64,000 nucleotides of DNA from Narthecium ossifragum (taxonomy: Eukaryota; Streptophyta; Magnoliopsida; Dioscoreales; Nartheciaceae): contig OY986968.1 of assembly GCA_963920575.1 (NCBI GenBank), positions 23,566,129 through 23,630,128 on the forward strand, read 5' to 3'. A program made the position numbers and the translations under genes. Positions 9,850-21,704 of this stretch are shown in pieces. A model generated the notes under the pieces. That model was not told the origin of the DNA and searched no databases. It worked only from the letters and a program-made list of their open reading frames with translations. Position 1 is the first letter of the stretch; each line of letters opens with the position of its first letter.

Positions 9850-12420
9850 CTATTCCTAATTCTCTAGAATTTCATGTTTGTTCACATGTGTTTGTGACTC
9901 ATTTCTCTCCTTGGTTGGATTGTAGATTTGGGAGCATGCATACATGTAGCTAGAGATCAAGTTGGAAGCATGATTATCATCGAATACTAGCGGAAAGTCT
10001 TCGCTTTTTGATAGAAGATAGAGCGCGGGAATATGTCCTGAGAGTTGGAGTCAACCGGCTCAAGATGCACATATGGTGCAACTTGCTCTTAAATGATGTG
10101 TTTCATACACCCATAGTCCAATTTAATCAGTTCTAGCTTGTAATATTAGGATTTCCTTTCCATTATCAGTGTCATTAGTTGTCTGTCTCAAAGAAAAACC
10201 TTATGGCTGTGATGTTTTTGAAATATGTTTTCATTGGTGTTGGAATTATAATCTTAGTGAAATATAATAAGTCTATTTTAGTCTCTCTTCTTCAGTCCAT
10301 ATTCTATATGTATGTCAAGTAGATTCTTGAGCTTGGTCACATAGGTTAAGAAAGACATGCTATACTAACTAGAGAATGGCTGTTGGGCCTTCTCGCTAAA
10401 GTAAGCCCATCTACCTATGAGTTTTATTTAACTATAGGACAATTAGAGAGGTTTTTCGATTAAACCTCTAATACTTCTCATCTTTTAGAAGCTAGTCTAT
10501 TCATACAATTGCGCACCCAAAGATTTTCGACATATCATAGTATACCGTACATTATTTGTTAATGGTTCTTCAAATTTCGGTTTGGTGTGTAATATATCTT
10601 GCTGATTCCAAATTTTTGATTTGTTTCAAAACTTTGGATCGAAAGTTGAGAATTAAAAGAGAAGAACTTAGAGTTCTTCTAATTGGTACAAACCGAAAGT
10701 AATTATCTGATTAGTTCAAAAAATTATGTGAAGATATAGGTATATACGGAGTTGAAGATTTGTAATATCTTGCTACTGAAGTGGTTGCAAAGAGCATAAA
10801 TCAAACTCTTTAATGACATGGTTAGATTGATAATAGCACAAGCTAATCTCCTGATAAGTTCCTGAGAGATAGGCTACTAAATGTTGCTTGAATCTTCAAT
10901 CAAATGCCTTTAAAGTCAATTCCAACTAGTCCATATCAGTTGTGGAATGGGAATATTCTAATTTAAATGATTTACACCCATATGATTATACTTGACATGT
11001 TCATAATTCCTCCTATAAGTTAGGAAAATTGGATTCTACATCTGATGAATATGTTTTATCAGATCTTAAGGATTCTCAATGGGATACGTTGTGTACGGTG
11101 AACATCCAAAATGGGGAATGACTGAGATGGGTTGCGACATGTAGGGAATATTTTTCCTAATATTGGTAGTCAAAAAGGATTCCCACTCTATTAGTTAGAG
11201 GTGTCTCACTGAAATGTGTTGTCATTTCAATGACAAGATGAGAATTTGGATTCACATCAAGTGTCTGTCAGAGACAGTGGGAGTATTCCTTTTGCCTAGT
11301 GGGAGAATTGTGCCATTAGGAAAATCTCAGTATTCACGGCTATATAGAAATTCATGAGGAATTGTTCCTTATTTGGATTTCGAGATTGGAGGTAGGTCCT
11401 TCATAAGTGTTTATGTGAATTTGTTTCTTTTGTGGAGATGAAATTGACCAATTGGTGGAAAAAATGATTAGCAAATGTAGAGAAAGAAGTAGCTCAGTAA
11501 TTAAGAACTATAAATTCTGTGTCAATGTTAGTTGATTTTGTATCAATTGATAAATATTGATCCGATCAGTTTGGAATCGTTCCAAACACATTATTGATGT
11601 GATGTTTCACTTCTCAGTGAAGAACAAGAAAATGAGTCCTATGTGGATCATCTGATAAATTCACAGTAAGGGACAAGAAATATTAAGCTTAGTTGCTTAA
11701 AATGTTCCAATTACAATGTGAGTTGTTAGCTATACATCATATTCCATGAAGTCTTTGTGAGATTTATGTCAGTAGGAGTTAAAAGTCACCACTTAGAAGT
11801 GGATGTCCTCCATGTGTGAGATGGACATGACATATGTGAACTATTGCTTGAGATGTGGTTCTCGACAGATCAAATTTAATTGACCTTTTGGTTTGTCACA
11901 AGAGGATACTAAATTGATCAGTACACACTATTCATAGTTCACATAAACTCCAAAAGAAAAGGGTTTAGTTCTTAATATCGAGCAATGTCCTATGACTAGA
12001 AGAGAGAAATAAATAGTATGAGCTGCCTATAGGAAGGTCATTAGTCTGATATACGTTATGTTGTATAATTGATCAAACTTGAATCATGTTGTTAGCGTGG
12101 TTAGCCGATATCATTGTAATCCTGAAGTTGCGTGTTAGGCAGCAATTAAAAGGATGTTCCGGCACTATCGAGGGAATGAAAATCTCGTTGTATGCTACCG
12201 TGGTAGCAATCTCAAAGTTGTCCAGGTAAATTAGTTGTCACTTAATTCATTGGTGATTGCAAAAAGTAAGGTGGTCCTTAAGTACGTTTTAGTCAGCATT
12301 TGGTTGCTGATTAAATAACCAGAACTCATGGTTAAAGATATCTTTTATAGATATAAATAGAAATTTGATACTACTTGGGACATCATTACTTTTGTGTAAT
12401 GAACACCTTATATTTATGAG
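9850..12420 (+). pseudogene. Ty1/copia pol remnant
   Basis: No long frame survives, but recognisable pieces occur in the copia order. Near 9915 is WIVDLGACIHV, a decayed protease active-site region (normally D-S/T-G-A). Near 10330-10400 is LELGHIG plus a pre-integrase-like stretch. Near 10970-11090 is NDLHPYDYT...NSSYKLGKLDSTSDEY from the end of integrase. Near 11960-12230 are EQCPMTRREK and NENLVVCYRGSNLK from the RNase H side. The many stops and shifts make it an old copy. Confidence 0.7.
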
Positions 12421-12479
12421 ATCTGTTTTCATATCATATATTTCGTAATTTGTTTACGAAGGCACATATCTTGTAAGTT

Positions 12480-13410
12480 GTTGTCACCAGGCTTATGATC
12501 GGCCCTCTCACACGGGCGATCGCCCTGACGCTAAGTGCGGGCAGGATGAGACAATAAGATCACTAAGTACAACTTGCAGAGTGATCCCCTTTAGTGCTGA
12601 ATAAGCTTGAGGGTTATTTTTGGATGTCGCCTTAGTAAGTCTAAGATGAGACTGATGAAGCCTGTACAAAGCCAGATGTGAGATACTTGAGAAATTGGTT
12701 GAGTACCAATTGTCTCGAAATGCTCAAGTTAGCAGCTATGAGAAGCGACTGGACTAAGATCCGTATGGCATTGAGCGTGACAGATCCGTAGTGGGAGCTC
12801 CACCATAACATACATATCATACTGTATGTGCTAGAATTCGACCATAAAAGGGAAGTGACTGAATAGATCCCTGCTTCGTCACTGTGTGAGCCTTTATTGG
12901 ACTCTAAGTCCAATACTTGTATCCTTTGGGACTAGAGGCTATGTCAAGTAGTTGAAGCTTGATGTTGCTACTTTAGCATGTTATCCAAGGATCATGACAA
13001 AATATGATTCAACGGAACATGTCTAGAAAAGCAATCAGGTTTAGATGAATTGACATGAGTTTCCAAGAAAAAATCATTCGATATCACGGTAATGATTTGT
13101 GGCTCATAGCCCGGGCAATCATGTTGGGAATAGTTCCCATGTATGATTATGAGTACAAATGCATAAAGAGATCTTGCATGGCTCAGTATTAGTTACATGA
13201 GGGGTCAGAGATGCAATGATGTAGTGTGGTTAAGATGATTTGGGGTATATATGAGATTTTAGAAGTGATGTTATGTTGGTGTGATGGTAGCTTAATATGA
13301 CACCCTTCGTTGGTACTTGTTCTCGCACGGTCGCACGCTCCATTTCCCTGTATGAAGGGAGAATAGATAAGAGATGATTGTTGGGTGAAATATGCAATGC
13401 CCGTTGTGTA
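12480..13410 (+). other. copia 3' noncoding region
   Basis: This lies between the last pol traces and the polypurine tract. I find no coding signal; small ORFs on the minus strand (12641-12913, 13189-13463) have no family resemblance. A 3' region of about 0.9 kb is plausible for this kind of element. Confidence 0.4.
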
Positions 13411-13421
13411 CGAGTGGGAGA
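13411..13421 (+). other. polypurine tract of the copia element
   Basis: CGAGTGGGAGA abuts the LTR start TGTTGCATAG. Purine-rich runs of this kind prime plus-strand DNA synthesis. Confidence 0.65.
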
Positions 13422-13814
13422 TGTTGCATAGAGTCCAATCCAGTGATGCGTCCACATGGGCATTTGGGTTCTAGTCTATCTAAGCGATTAGACTAGTCAT
13501 GACTCTAACCAATTGAGATAAAATTGGTACCACACCTCTCTATATATAGAGGAGTAAAACCCTAACAATGAGATTATCTGAAGATAGCCGTCTTTCTTAT
13601 TCTCTCCTGGGGTTACCATTTAGAACCCTAGGGTTTGGAATGTGTGTGAGTGGAGAAGGCTCTTGTAGGCTTCTTCCAACGCCGCGAGATTCGGGATCGA
13701 GGTACGACGACTAGGAGAGCGCGGATTTGCATCGGAGTTCGTAAGGCAAACGAGATCTACAACGCTTCCGCACAGGTATTCCGTATACCTCATTATATGC
13801 AAGAATCTCTAACA
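13422..13814 (+). repeat. 3' LTR of the copia element
   Basis: 393 bases from TGTTGCATAG to TCTCTAACA, flanked on the right by TATAT, which matches the left target duplication. It includes a TATA-like TCTATATATAGAGG near 13538 and AAAACCCTAACAATGAG. The first 175 bases match the 5' LTR fragment. Confidence 0.85.
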
Positions 13815-13844
13815 TATATAACTACCTTTAATGCTTATATAATT

Positions 13845-14190
13845 ACTAGGTGGTGGGCCCGTGCCACCTGGCACAGCTAACTGCCCACCCCCACTATCTC
13901 TATAATAACTTACACATCAACCCACTATCCTTTCTTTTTTTTTATTTAATTATAATTTTATGACACGTGTATGCCACGTGTATGTCATGTGTGTATAAGT
14001 TTATGACTCAGATTATGAGTCATAAGGGATAACTATCATCGGATCTTATAAGGTAGATAAGGATGTATATTTAAAACTAACATAGGGAATTATGATAACA
14101 ATATACAAAGTTAATTTAGGAAAATATACATGTAAACAAATTAATAGGAGGGAAACGGTTGTAACCGTTATTGTTCCTTATAAGGTTGAT
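13845..14190. mobile_element. insertion present only in the left VTE1 copy
   Basis: The parent locus reads straight across this point, whereas here about 345 bases intervene, starting near ACTAGGTGGTGGGCCCGTGCC. It includes the repeats ACGTGTATG (13965-13990) and CGGTTGTAACCGTTA. No TIR is clear. Starts of this kind are seen in some Helitron-like elements, but the class is not settled. Confidence 0.4.
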
Positions 14191-14259
14191 TACTTTATCT
14201 ATTATGCAAATTTATTATATTTTTTTCAATCCAAACGGACGTTTATTAATCTAAATAGC

Positions 14260-15775
14260 CTAAAGTCCTGGGGGCTTAAAAAATGGAACAGGAAAGAAGC
14301 TTTCCACATCGACTGGGATCTGCAGAGCTCGGCTAATAAGCTCCGGAGTGGATGCTGTACCTTCCCATGTCTGATACCAAGGTCCACCACCAACTTCCAC
14401 TGCTGCCATGTTGCTAGTTACATCAAGGATGACCTGCAAAACATCATGTTTCAAAGATTGCTACAAAATCGGCACAACTTTAGGGAAAATGCTATCACAG
14501 GTGATCACTCCATTCTAGGAGGTGCCAATATAGTACTTTTTTCCTAGCAAGAAAGCTACATGCAACAAGATTGATAGCATGGATTATCGTGCAGGTCCGA
14601 CAGCATGTATCGTGTGTCGAGTAGTTGTATCATACAGATAACACTGGCTTGGGAGATAAGTTTTTAGTAAGGAATTCGTGTACAAAACCTTGCCCTTGCT
14701 ACCGTCATATCTTTTTTCCCAAATCTGCAACCTGAGATCGGCAGAACAAGTGTCTTTGCAGGCAGTCACCAAACCAGCTTCTATGGTCGGAGCTCGAAGA
14801 GGAGTGCCAGTTTCTTTTGTGGTTGCTTCTACTTCGACCTAATCAGCAAATGTCAATTCATCATGTCAGAGGCAGCAACATATTTTCTTGCATGGAAGTA
14901 CCACAAAACATGAAAGCATATTAGTTGCCAATTTCATCAGCAAGCTTTTTAATGGATACAAATTAGGAAGACCAAGATAGTTTATTCCCAAAAACTACCT
15001 ATGAGATTGTGCAGTTTCTTATTGGCTTAAGATTTGGATGCCCATATGGGAATTAGCAGACTTGGGAACACATGTTAAGCCAACAAGAAGTGAAGGCTTA
15101 AGGAGCTCAAAAGTATCAGTTGAATAGGAATCAAGCAAGAGAAACAGCTTTTGGCAATAACCAATTTCCCTCTCAAACCAGTCATATTTATCAAGATAAT
15201 GAAAACACAAGCAGACTGTACGAGTACACCACGTCCAACGGAGGTGCTATTTCACAACTAAACACGAATTCTGCAGGTTATAAATAGGGAAATTGATAAC
15301 TTGCTCCATCTGAAAAAAAAACAAATCCATCGCTCAGAAGTCAGAACAGCTTAAAAGGCATCCTGCTCTGGGTCTTCCATATGCTAGATGAGCTGTAAAA
15401 TGACGCAATCCATTCACACACATGAATACTAGAAGCAAGGATCAGAAATGGGTGCTGGAGAAGCGCATAGTTTCTGCTCCGTTGCTTGCAGTTTAAAGTG
15501 GCATGAAAACAGGGCAGATTTGGGGCAAAAGCTGGACTGAGCACATGTTTGATTGTCAACTAGAGATTCCTACTTCTCATGTATATACATGCATATAAAC
15601 AAAATCATAAATACCTAAAATGTAAAACTAGCTTATAAGTAGTGAATAGATTAGTCACCATGTGTTTGTCATTCACAGCAGACAGATGCCAGTAACCCCA
15701 TGGAGCAATCTTCCAGCTCACACTTCCATTCCAGGGAACAAATTCGTAGAAAGTTCCTTCATAGTGAACTCCAAT
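14260..15775 (-). pseudogene. VTE1: truncated tocopherol cyclase copy (exons 8-10)
   Basis: On the minus strand three exons match the parent gene with splice sites intact: exon 8 15659-15775, exon 9 14689-14838, exon 10 14260-14433 ending TAG after FFKPPGL. Lengths (117, 150, 174) equal the parent's. I saw one protein difference, Thr to Ala in TWEGTA. Exons 1-7 are absent, so there is no transit peptide and no N-terminal half, and no functional enzyme can result. The open frames and tiny divergence argue for a recent duplication. Confidence 0.9.
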
Positions 15776-15996
15776 CTACAACAGTTAGCAACTATTATCA
15801 GGATTCAGTAATATTTCATGCTGTCACACAGCCAAAACTAGAAGACAGAAATGATACCAAAAGAAAAGACGATATCATGCCACTAAAGATGCTAGTAAAA
15901 AAGCGGTACAGCATGTTATGCCCTTCACACTTAAAATTTGTATCATGTGCTGTCTAAAACAACTACTTTACTAAAATCTTGCCCAACATAATAGAA

Positions 15997-16255
15997 GATT
16001 GAGTTTTTCCTCTCTCTATATATGTATTTCACTGTTCAACATGAACAAGAAACACTTCATTGTTTGTATCTGTACATATATGTTTCAGTGCTTATATGTT
16101 GTTATGCTTTAGAAAGTTCTTTGAAAGATTGAGCTTTTCCTCTCTATATGTATGTATTTCATTGTTTAACATGAAGAAGCAACACTTCATTGTCAGTATC
16201 TGTACATATATGTTTCACTGCTTATACATCGTTATGCTTTAGAAAGTACTTCGAA
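15997..16255. repeat. tandem duplication inside VTE1 intron 7, left copy
   Basis: Two units of about 129 bases (15997-16126 and 16127-16255) share GATTGAG-TTTTCCTCTCT, ACACTTCATTGT and GTTATGCTTTAGAAAGT. The parent locus carries the same pair at about 47570-47815, so the tandem event predates the inverted duplication. Confidence 0.8.
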
Positions 16256-16848
16256 TTTTTTGCATGCAGACATGCAGGTAAAGGCGTGAAGCTAGGAGGA
16301 ATATAGCTTAAAAACAAGCTTTAGAGGAGAAGCTTCGTAAACCTTGTGCATACACACAAATTTTTTGAAGATAGTGAAAACCATATAAAAGTCGACAGAG
16401 CCTCAGAGAAGAAGTTCTTCAAAACATCTTATCTATAAAGCACATGAAAACTGGCTTGGGGACAGAAGAGGCAATGTAAAGCATATATATGCAAAAGTGT
16501 CTAAAACGAAGAACTAGAACATAAGGGTTTTTCAACTGTTAATTGAATTTTTACAATTGACCAAGTTTCAAGTTTAATTTCAAATAAAGCTTGAACTGGA
16601 TCAAGTTAGTTTGAACCCGAACATTAAATTCATGTTCGAGTTAAGTCACAGCCGAGCTTGAGCAGAGCTCGATCTAACTCTCCTCTCCGCTTCACATTGA
16701 CTACTACTACGTACGATGAAGAATGACCACATATAATATAATGGGGTATTAGGCTAGAGCCCCAAATCTAGCCCCTTCTTGTCCAGAGTTCCATGCATCT
16801 TGGTAAAAACATGCATCTTGGTAAAAACCCAACATTCACTGCTTCTAG

Positions 16849-17461
16849 ATGAATAATCCCAATTCACCTCAAAAAGACAATGATACCCTTATTTTATTTT
16901 TATGTTTTTATTCTAACCTTTTCTCTCTCCCTTCCCACCTCTCTCTCCTCCCGACCTCGTTACTCCGGCGGACCGCTACAATCCCGGCAAACCCCGGCAC
17001 TCCCCACCTCCTCCTTCTCCGGCGTAGCCGCAACCACCCGCAGCCACCGGCGGCACCTTCCCTCTCCTCGAGCTCGACGACGACGGTCGTCTCCAAACCA
17101 TTCCCCGTCGTCGGATCTCCGTCGACCTCTCCTTCCCCCTCAAATCCGGTGCCGCCGACGAACTTCCCGTCACCTCCAACGTCCAACCCGAGCATCCACG
17201 GCCGTCCGATCAACGCCGGCGCATCGTGGCTCAGCCCCTCACCACCATCCGGCTCTTCTCCACTCTCTTCTCCAAGAGCACCGCCGCCGCCTCCTTAGAT
17301 CCGACATTTACAGCGGCGCCATCGACGATCCAGCACCGTGGATCGAGTCCCTAGGCTACCACGACTTCATCCCTACCGGCGCTGTCGACCGCCGGTCCGT
17401 CCTCGCTGTTGATCAACGCCAGAGCTCTCTCAGCCATCCGATCGGCATTGCATCGGGTTGA
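16849..17461 (+). other. GC-rich segment with overlapping ORFs, unidentified
   Basis: The AT-rich surroundings switch to about 600 bases of GC-rich DNA with Pro/Ser/Arg-rich frames on both strands. None shows a domain I recognise, and the composition alone explains the openness. The left edge (AATGATACCCTTATTTTA) resembles the TIR-like ATACCC ends around the other captured-gene blocks, so a Pack-type origin is possible. From 16533 to 16848 I see nothing. Confidence 0.3.
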
Positions 17462-17721
17462 GCCAGTTTTAGCCTAATCTGAACAAATTGAACCCCCCTC
17501 CTAGCCAGATTGGACAAGATCATGCCCATCAAGCTCAGTCACATTTGAATCTGATCATGCCCAGATTCAGCAATTCATACTTGACCAGATTACAGTCATA
17601 TTGGGCCGATTTGGACCAGATTAGATGACATCCGAACTTGAATCGAGCCAGATTAAATTGATCTACACATCAAAATTGTACATAAAATTTGAAAAATTGA
17701 TAATCTAAAATTGACAAAAAT

Positions 17722-19045
17722 GCATTTTCATATTTATAAATTTATTTTCATCTTTCTAAATTCATTTTCATCTTTGACAATTCATTTTCATCTTTTTAAA
17801 ATCATTTTCATCTTTTAAAAATCATTTTCATCTTTCTGAATTCATTTTCATCTTTTTAAATTCATTTTCATATTTCTAAATTCATTTTCATCTTTCTGAA
17901 TTCATTTTCAACTTTCATACATTTTCATCTTTTTAAGTCTATTTTCATCATTTTTAATGTATTTTCATCTTTTTAAACTTTATTTTTATCATTTTAACCC
18001 TATTCTCATCTTTTTACATTCATTTTCATCTTTCTAAATTCATTTTCATCTTTCTCAATTCATTTTCATCTTTTTAAATTCATTTTCATCTTTGACAATT
18101 CATTTTCATCTTTCTAAATTCATTTTCATCTTCCTAAAATCATTTTCATCTTTCTGAAATCATTTTCATCTTTTTAAAATCATTTTCATCTTTCTGAAAT
18201 CATTTTCATCTTTGATAATTCATTTTCATCTTTCTGAAATCATTTTCATCTTTCTATAATCATTTTCATCTTTCTAAAATCATTTTCATCTTTGTGAATT
18301 CATTTCCATCTTCCTGAATTCATTTTCATCTTTCTAAAATCATTTTTATCTTTGTGAATTCATTTTCATCTTTATGAATTCATTTTCATCTTTCTAAAAT
18401 CATTTTCATCTTTGACATTCATTTTCATCTTTCTGAATTCTTTTTCATCTTTCATACATTTTCATCTTCTTAACTCTATTTTCATCATTTTAACTCTATT
18501 TTCATCATTTTAAATCTATTTTTATCATTTTAAAATTTATTTTCTTCTTTCTGAATTCATTTTCATCTTTCTGAATTCATTTTCATCTTTGTGAATTCAT
18601 TTTCATCTTTTATACATTTTCATCATTTTAACTCTATTTTCATCATTTTAAATCTATTTTTATCATTTCAAAATTTATTTTCATCTTTCTGAATTCATTT
18701 TCATCTTTCTAAATTCATTTTCATCTTTGTGAATTCATTTTCATCTTTCATACATTTTCATCATTTTAACTCTATTTTCATCATTTTAAATCTATTTTTA
18801 TCATTTTAAAATTTATTTTCATCATTTTGAATTCATTTTCATATTTGTGAATTCATTTTCATCTTCCGTGCATTTTCATCTTCTTAACTCTATTTTCATC
18901 ATTTTAAATTTATTTTTATCATTTTAAAATTCATTTTCATCTTTCTGAATTTATTTTCATCTTTCATACATTTTCATCTTTTTAACTTTATTTTTTTATT
19001 TTAAATCTATTTTCGTCTTTTAAACTTTATTTTTATCTTTTTATA
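17722..19045 (+). repeat. minisatellite array, about 20-bp unit
   Basis: The unit CATTTTCATCTTTCTAAATT repeats for about 1.3 kb, with variants (ATCTTTGACA, ATCTTTGTGA, a shorter ATCATTTTAA). A higher-order pattern appears from about 18420 on, where blocks containing CATACATTTTCATC and CTCTATTTTCATCATTTTAA recur. The + strand is strongly pyrimidine-biased. Confidence 0.9.
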
Positions 19046-19184
19046 ACTCGCGAGCACTATTCCCATACACCGACATATGCAAGCCACACCCAGGATTAGC
19101 AGTGGATGCAGTAAACCAACAGACCAATGAGAGATGCCAAAAGGACAGGACGATCACATGCCAGACACCACCTCCTCAGAGACC
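19046..19184 (+). other. flank left of the gypsy insertion, possibly upstream region of the protease pseudogene
   Basis: If the retrotransposon is removed, this runs directly into CTTCATCTCTTCACAATG... at 38889. It may once have been 5' sequence of the aspartic protease-like gene. No promoter motif is certain. Confidence 0.3.
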
Positions 19185-19189
19185 CCTTC
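19185..19189. repeat. target-site duplication of the outer gypsy (CCTTC)
   Basis: CCTTC precedes the LTR start TGTGAGGACC and recurs at 38889-38893 right after the 3' LTR end GCGCGACA. Confidence 0.9.
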
Positions 19190-21500
19190 TGTGAGGACCC
19201 GTCCCTCTACTCCTGTGGCTCGTCGTGGACCGCAAGGGGGCAATTTGGTAAATTGCGCCTTGTCGGCTTGTTTCACACCCGCGAATGCACACACTGACCG
19301 TGTTTGTGGTAGTGTTGGGTTAGAACGGTTAGTGGGACCCGGGATCGAAAGATCCGGGCTTGGGCTTAGGTTTTTAGCCCAAGTCTAGCTTTCAGCACGA
19401 AGAGGATCGATCCTCTCTAGCTAAGAGATCGATCTTCCAATGCCAGAAAGTCAAGCTGCGATCGTCACGGGTGATCGATCCTCCCTCAGGGAAGGATCGA
19501 TCCTTCGTAAGTCGGTTCGTTTGCCTATAAAGCAAACGAGACTCTCTTCTTTTGATCCTTTTGGAAATCCGGCGATTTGAGCTCAAATCTCGCGGAATCC
19601 GAAGGTGCTAGAGGACGATCCAAGGCTTGGTAGCTTGGATTGAAGCTGCTATAGCTCCGGTAGGGATTCCTACCTACTTGTTTCCGGGTTTTCGGTTTGT
19701 TTCCGGTTTTGATTTGTGTTAAATGCTTAGATCCTGCGATTAGCATGTTGGTTTCTTGTGTTTTAACCGGTTTTGGACTCGTGGGATCCTGATCTATCAG
19801 ATCCCAGAGTTTCGTGGTTTTTGGTTGTCTCTTCCGGCGGTATTCTTCGCCGGAAGGACACCGCGGAACCCATCATGATCGATCTTCCCTTGAGGAAGGA
19901 TCGATCTTCTGGGTTGGTCATGCACCGCCCGACGAAGGATCGATCACCGGCGTTCTTGGGGAGCATGGCTGTCCTTCGTCGCGAAGAGGATCGATCCTCC
20001 TGTGAGGAAGGATCGATCACTCGTGGTGCGATCTGAAGGGTGCTCTCTGTCGCGAAAATGATCGATCCTCCTGAGAGGAAGGATCGATCCTTTTTGTCTC
20101 GACAGTGAGGCCTTACTCTCTGTTGCTGAGAGGATCGATCCTACCCTAGGGGATGATCGATCCTTTGGCAGAAGAGAGGGTTTTGACTAGTTTTGCCCAC
20201 GGGGCTTTGTATGTTGGTTTTCTTTATTGTTTTATACCTTGTACATAACATTAAGCATGTTAGCCCTATATAGGGGCAGTGGTGAACCGGGGGAGTGATG
20301 ACTCCCGGGATGTTTAGAATAAACGGGCGGGTGGCCCTACTGCTTTCCCTAGCCTCTCACGCCGGCGTTCGCCGAGGGCCACATTACTTGTTGCACATTG
20401 TGATCTGTTGTTTGCGGGGTTGTTTCCCGGTGCAGGTGTTGTGTGGACTGCTGGCGGTTGGTGGTGGTACCACTGCAGCAGTCCTTAGACCCTATTTATC
20501 TGTTCACCACCCTGGGCCGGCAGAGTGCCGTGCCCATACCTTGTATTGTTTACCATCACATATTGTTGCATGTTTAATTATGCTTTTCTGCGCATGTTCA
20601 TAGCATGCATTGTGATGTGCATTAGTTGCATCTGTGTAGGGCGTTTCCGATCCGGGGTTTTCGGGTAACCCGGATCTAGCTCTAGGGCCGTCGCGGGTAG
20701 TTTGGCCCAGGTTTCGATTTGTAGTATTCAGTCGTTCTCGATGATAAGGCTAGTTGAACTTAATATGTGTGGTTCGATGATTAGAGGTCGTGTCGGTCTC
20801 AAGTCAGGTGTTGAGGGTGCCACCGGTGTCGGGTCTTGTTCTTTGGGGTGGGCCGGGAGGGTTAGTCCGGCCCAGGCAGTGTCTGTTCCTGCCAGCAGTA
20901 GCGACCAGTGTGGGCCCAGTCCGTGAGGGGTGACCGCAGCTGGAACTCTGCGACACTAGGCATATCCAGGATGGGCCCAGTCCGTTGGGGTGACCATGGC
21001 TGGAATGTCTAGAGACACCGGTGAAGAGTATGGGCTCTTTGTAGCACTCTCTAGTCTGACTTGGGGGCGACACTGTTGTGTTCCCTCCCTTTGTGAGTGT
21101 CGTAGTGTAGTGTCCCTGCTGAGCTTAGTGCTCACTCCTACCCGGGCTGCGTTTTGCAGGTGCTGGCGCGAGCTCTTCTTCAGTCGCCCCTACCGGGCAG
21201 GTCTTTGGTGATGTGGCGGCGTCTGGCGGAGTCTGAGGAGCGGTGATCTTTTGTCCCAGCCTTTTTGTTATAGATAGTCTCCTACGGGAGTATTAAATGT
21301 GAAATTTTTCCTGTTGAGGATGTTGTATAAATTTTCAGTTCAGTTCAGAAGTTTGTGAAATTGTATAATACAGGATGGCTTGATGAATTGCTAGGTGACC
21401 ACTACGATTAGAGGGAAACCTCGCCAAATTTTCCGCAGTAGGTTAGGTTCCGGTTCGCGTCGCCCGGCCGGGTTGGGCCTACTCGGGTCGGGGCGCGACA
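19190..21500 (+). repeat. 5' LTR of the outer gypsy
   Basis: 2311 bases from TGTGAGGACCCG to GGGGCGCGACA. It holds about 13 GATCGATC palindromes between 19400 and 20165. ORFs inside it are repeated in the 3' LTR and are not genes. Confidence 0.95.
19400..20165 (+). repeat. GGATCGATCC palindrome array in the outer 5' LTR
   Basis: About 13 copies of GATCGATC, mostly within AGGATCGATCCT, often in pairs separated by 8-25 bases with complementary flanks (for example GATCGATCCTCC then GGAAGGATCGATC near 20060-20090), so each pair can fold into a hairpin. The 3' LTR has 14. Confidence 0.85.
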
Positions 21501-21503
21501 ACT

Positions 21504-21515
21504 TGGTATCAGAGC
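21504..21515 (+). other. primer-binding site of the outer gypsy
   Basis: TGGTATCAGAGC, complementary to plant initiator Met-tRNA, lies 3 bases after the LTR end. Confidence 0.9.
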
Positions 21516-21704
21516 TTAGGCTGTAGATCCCAGGGTGTTAGGATCAGGATCGGTTGCGTTTGAGCGTGGAATGGGTTAGTTCTAGGTCTAGGACATCCTT
21601 GCATGCTCTCTTTGTGATGTGATATGCTTTCCGCTTTATTGATGTGTTGTTTGTTTTGCTGATTCTAACGAGTGGAAGCTTGTTTGCTATTCGTGATCGT
21701 GCAG

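Larger units (their letters stand above)
4019..13814 (+). mobile_element. degenerate Ty1/copia retrotransposon with nested insertions
   Basis: The boundaries come from TG...CA ends and a perfect 5-bp duplication (TATAT), and from an empty paralogous site. Internal order is gag (9017), then protease, integrase and RT remnants (about 9850-12420), then a polypurine tract (13411-13421) and the right LTR. That is the copia order (integrase before RT), and the gag is of the UBN2 plus CCHC kind. All genes carry stops and frameshifts. About 2 kb near the left end is a Pack-type insertion, and further sequence to about 8.9 kb is unplaced. Confidence 0.85.
13815..16532 (-). repeat. proximal part of the inverted VTE1 duplication, left copy
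   Basis: The reverse complement matches about 47288-49660 nearly base for base, across exons and introns alike. The match ends at AAGGGTTTT at about 16532, just inside intron 7 of the parent. Only this copy has extra sequence at about 13845-14190, beginning ACTAGGTGGTGGGCCCGTG. Confidence 0.9.

Noticed and set aside
12641..13463. Minus-strand ORFs of 77-90 codons
   Set aside because: No resemblance to any family; within copia noncoding sequence.
17722..19045. CRISPR-like regular repeats
   Set aside because: Units are head-to-tail without unique spacers, in plant DNA; it is a minisatellite.
20295..20603. 102-codon ORF, also at 37683-37991
   Set aside because: Same situation in the LTR pair of the outer gypsy; not a host gene.
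21504..21515. tRNA gene-like sequence TGGTATCAGAGC
   Set aside because: It is the retrotransposon primer site, with no cloverleaf around it; the same at 26303.
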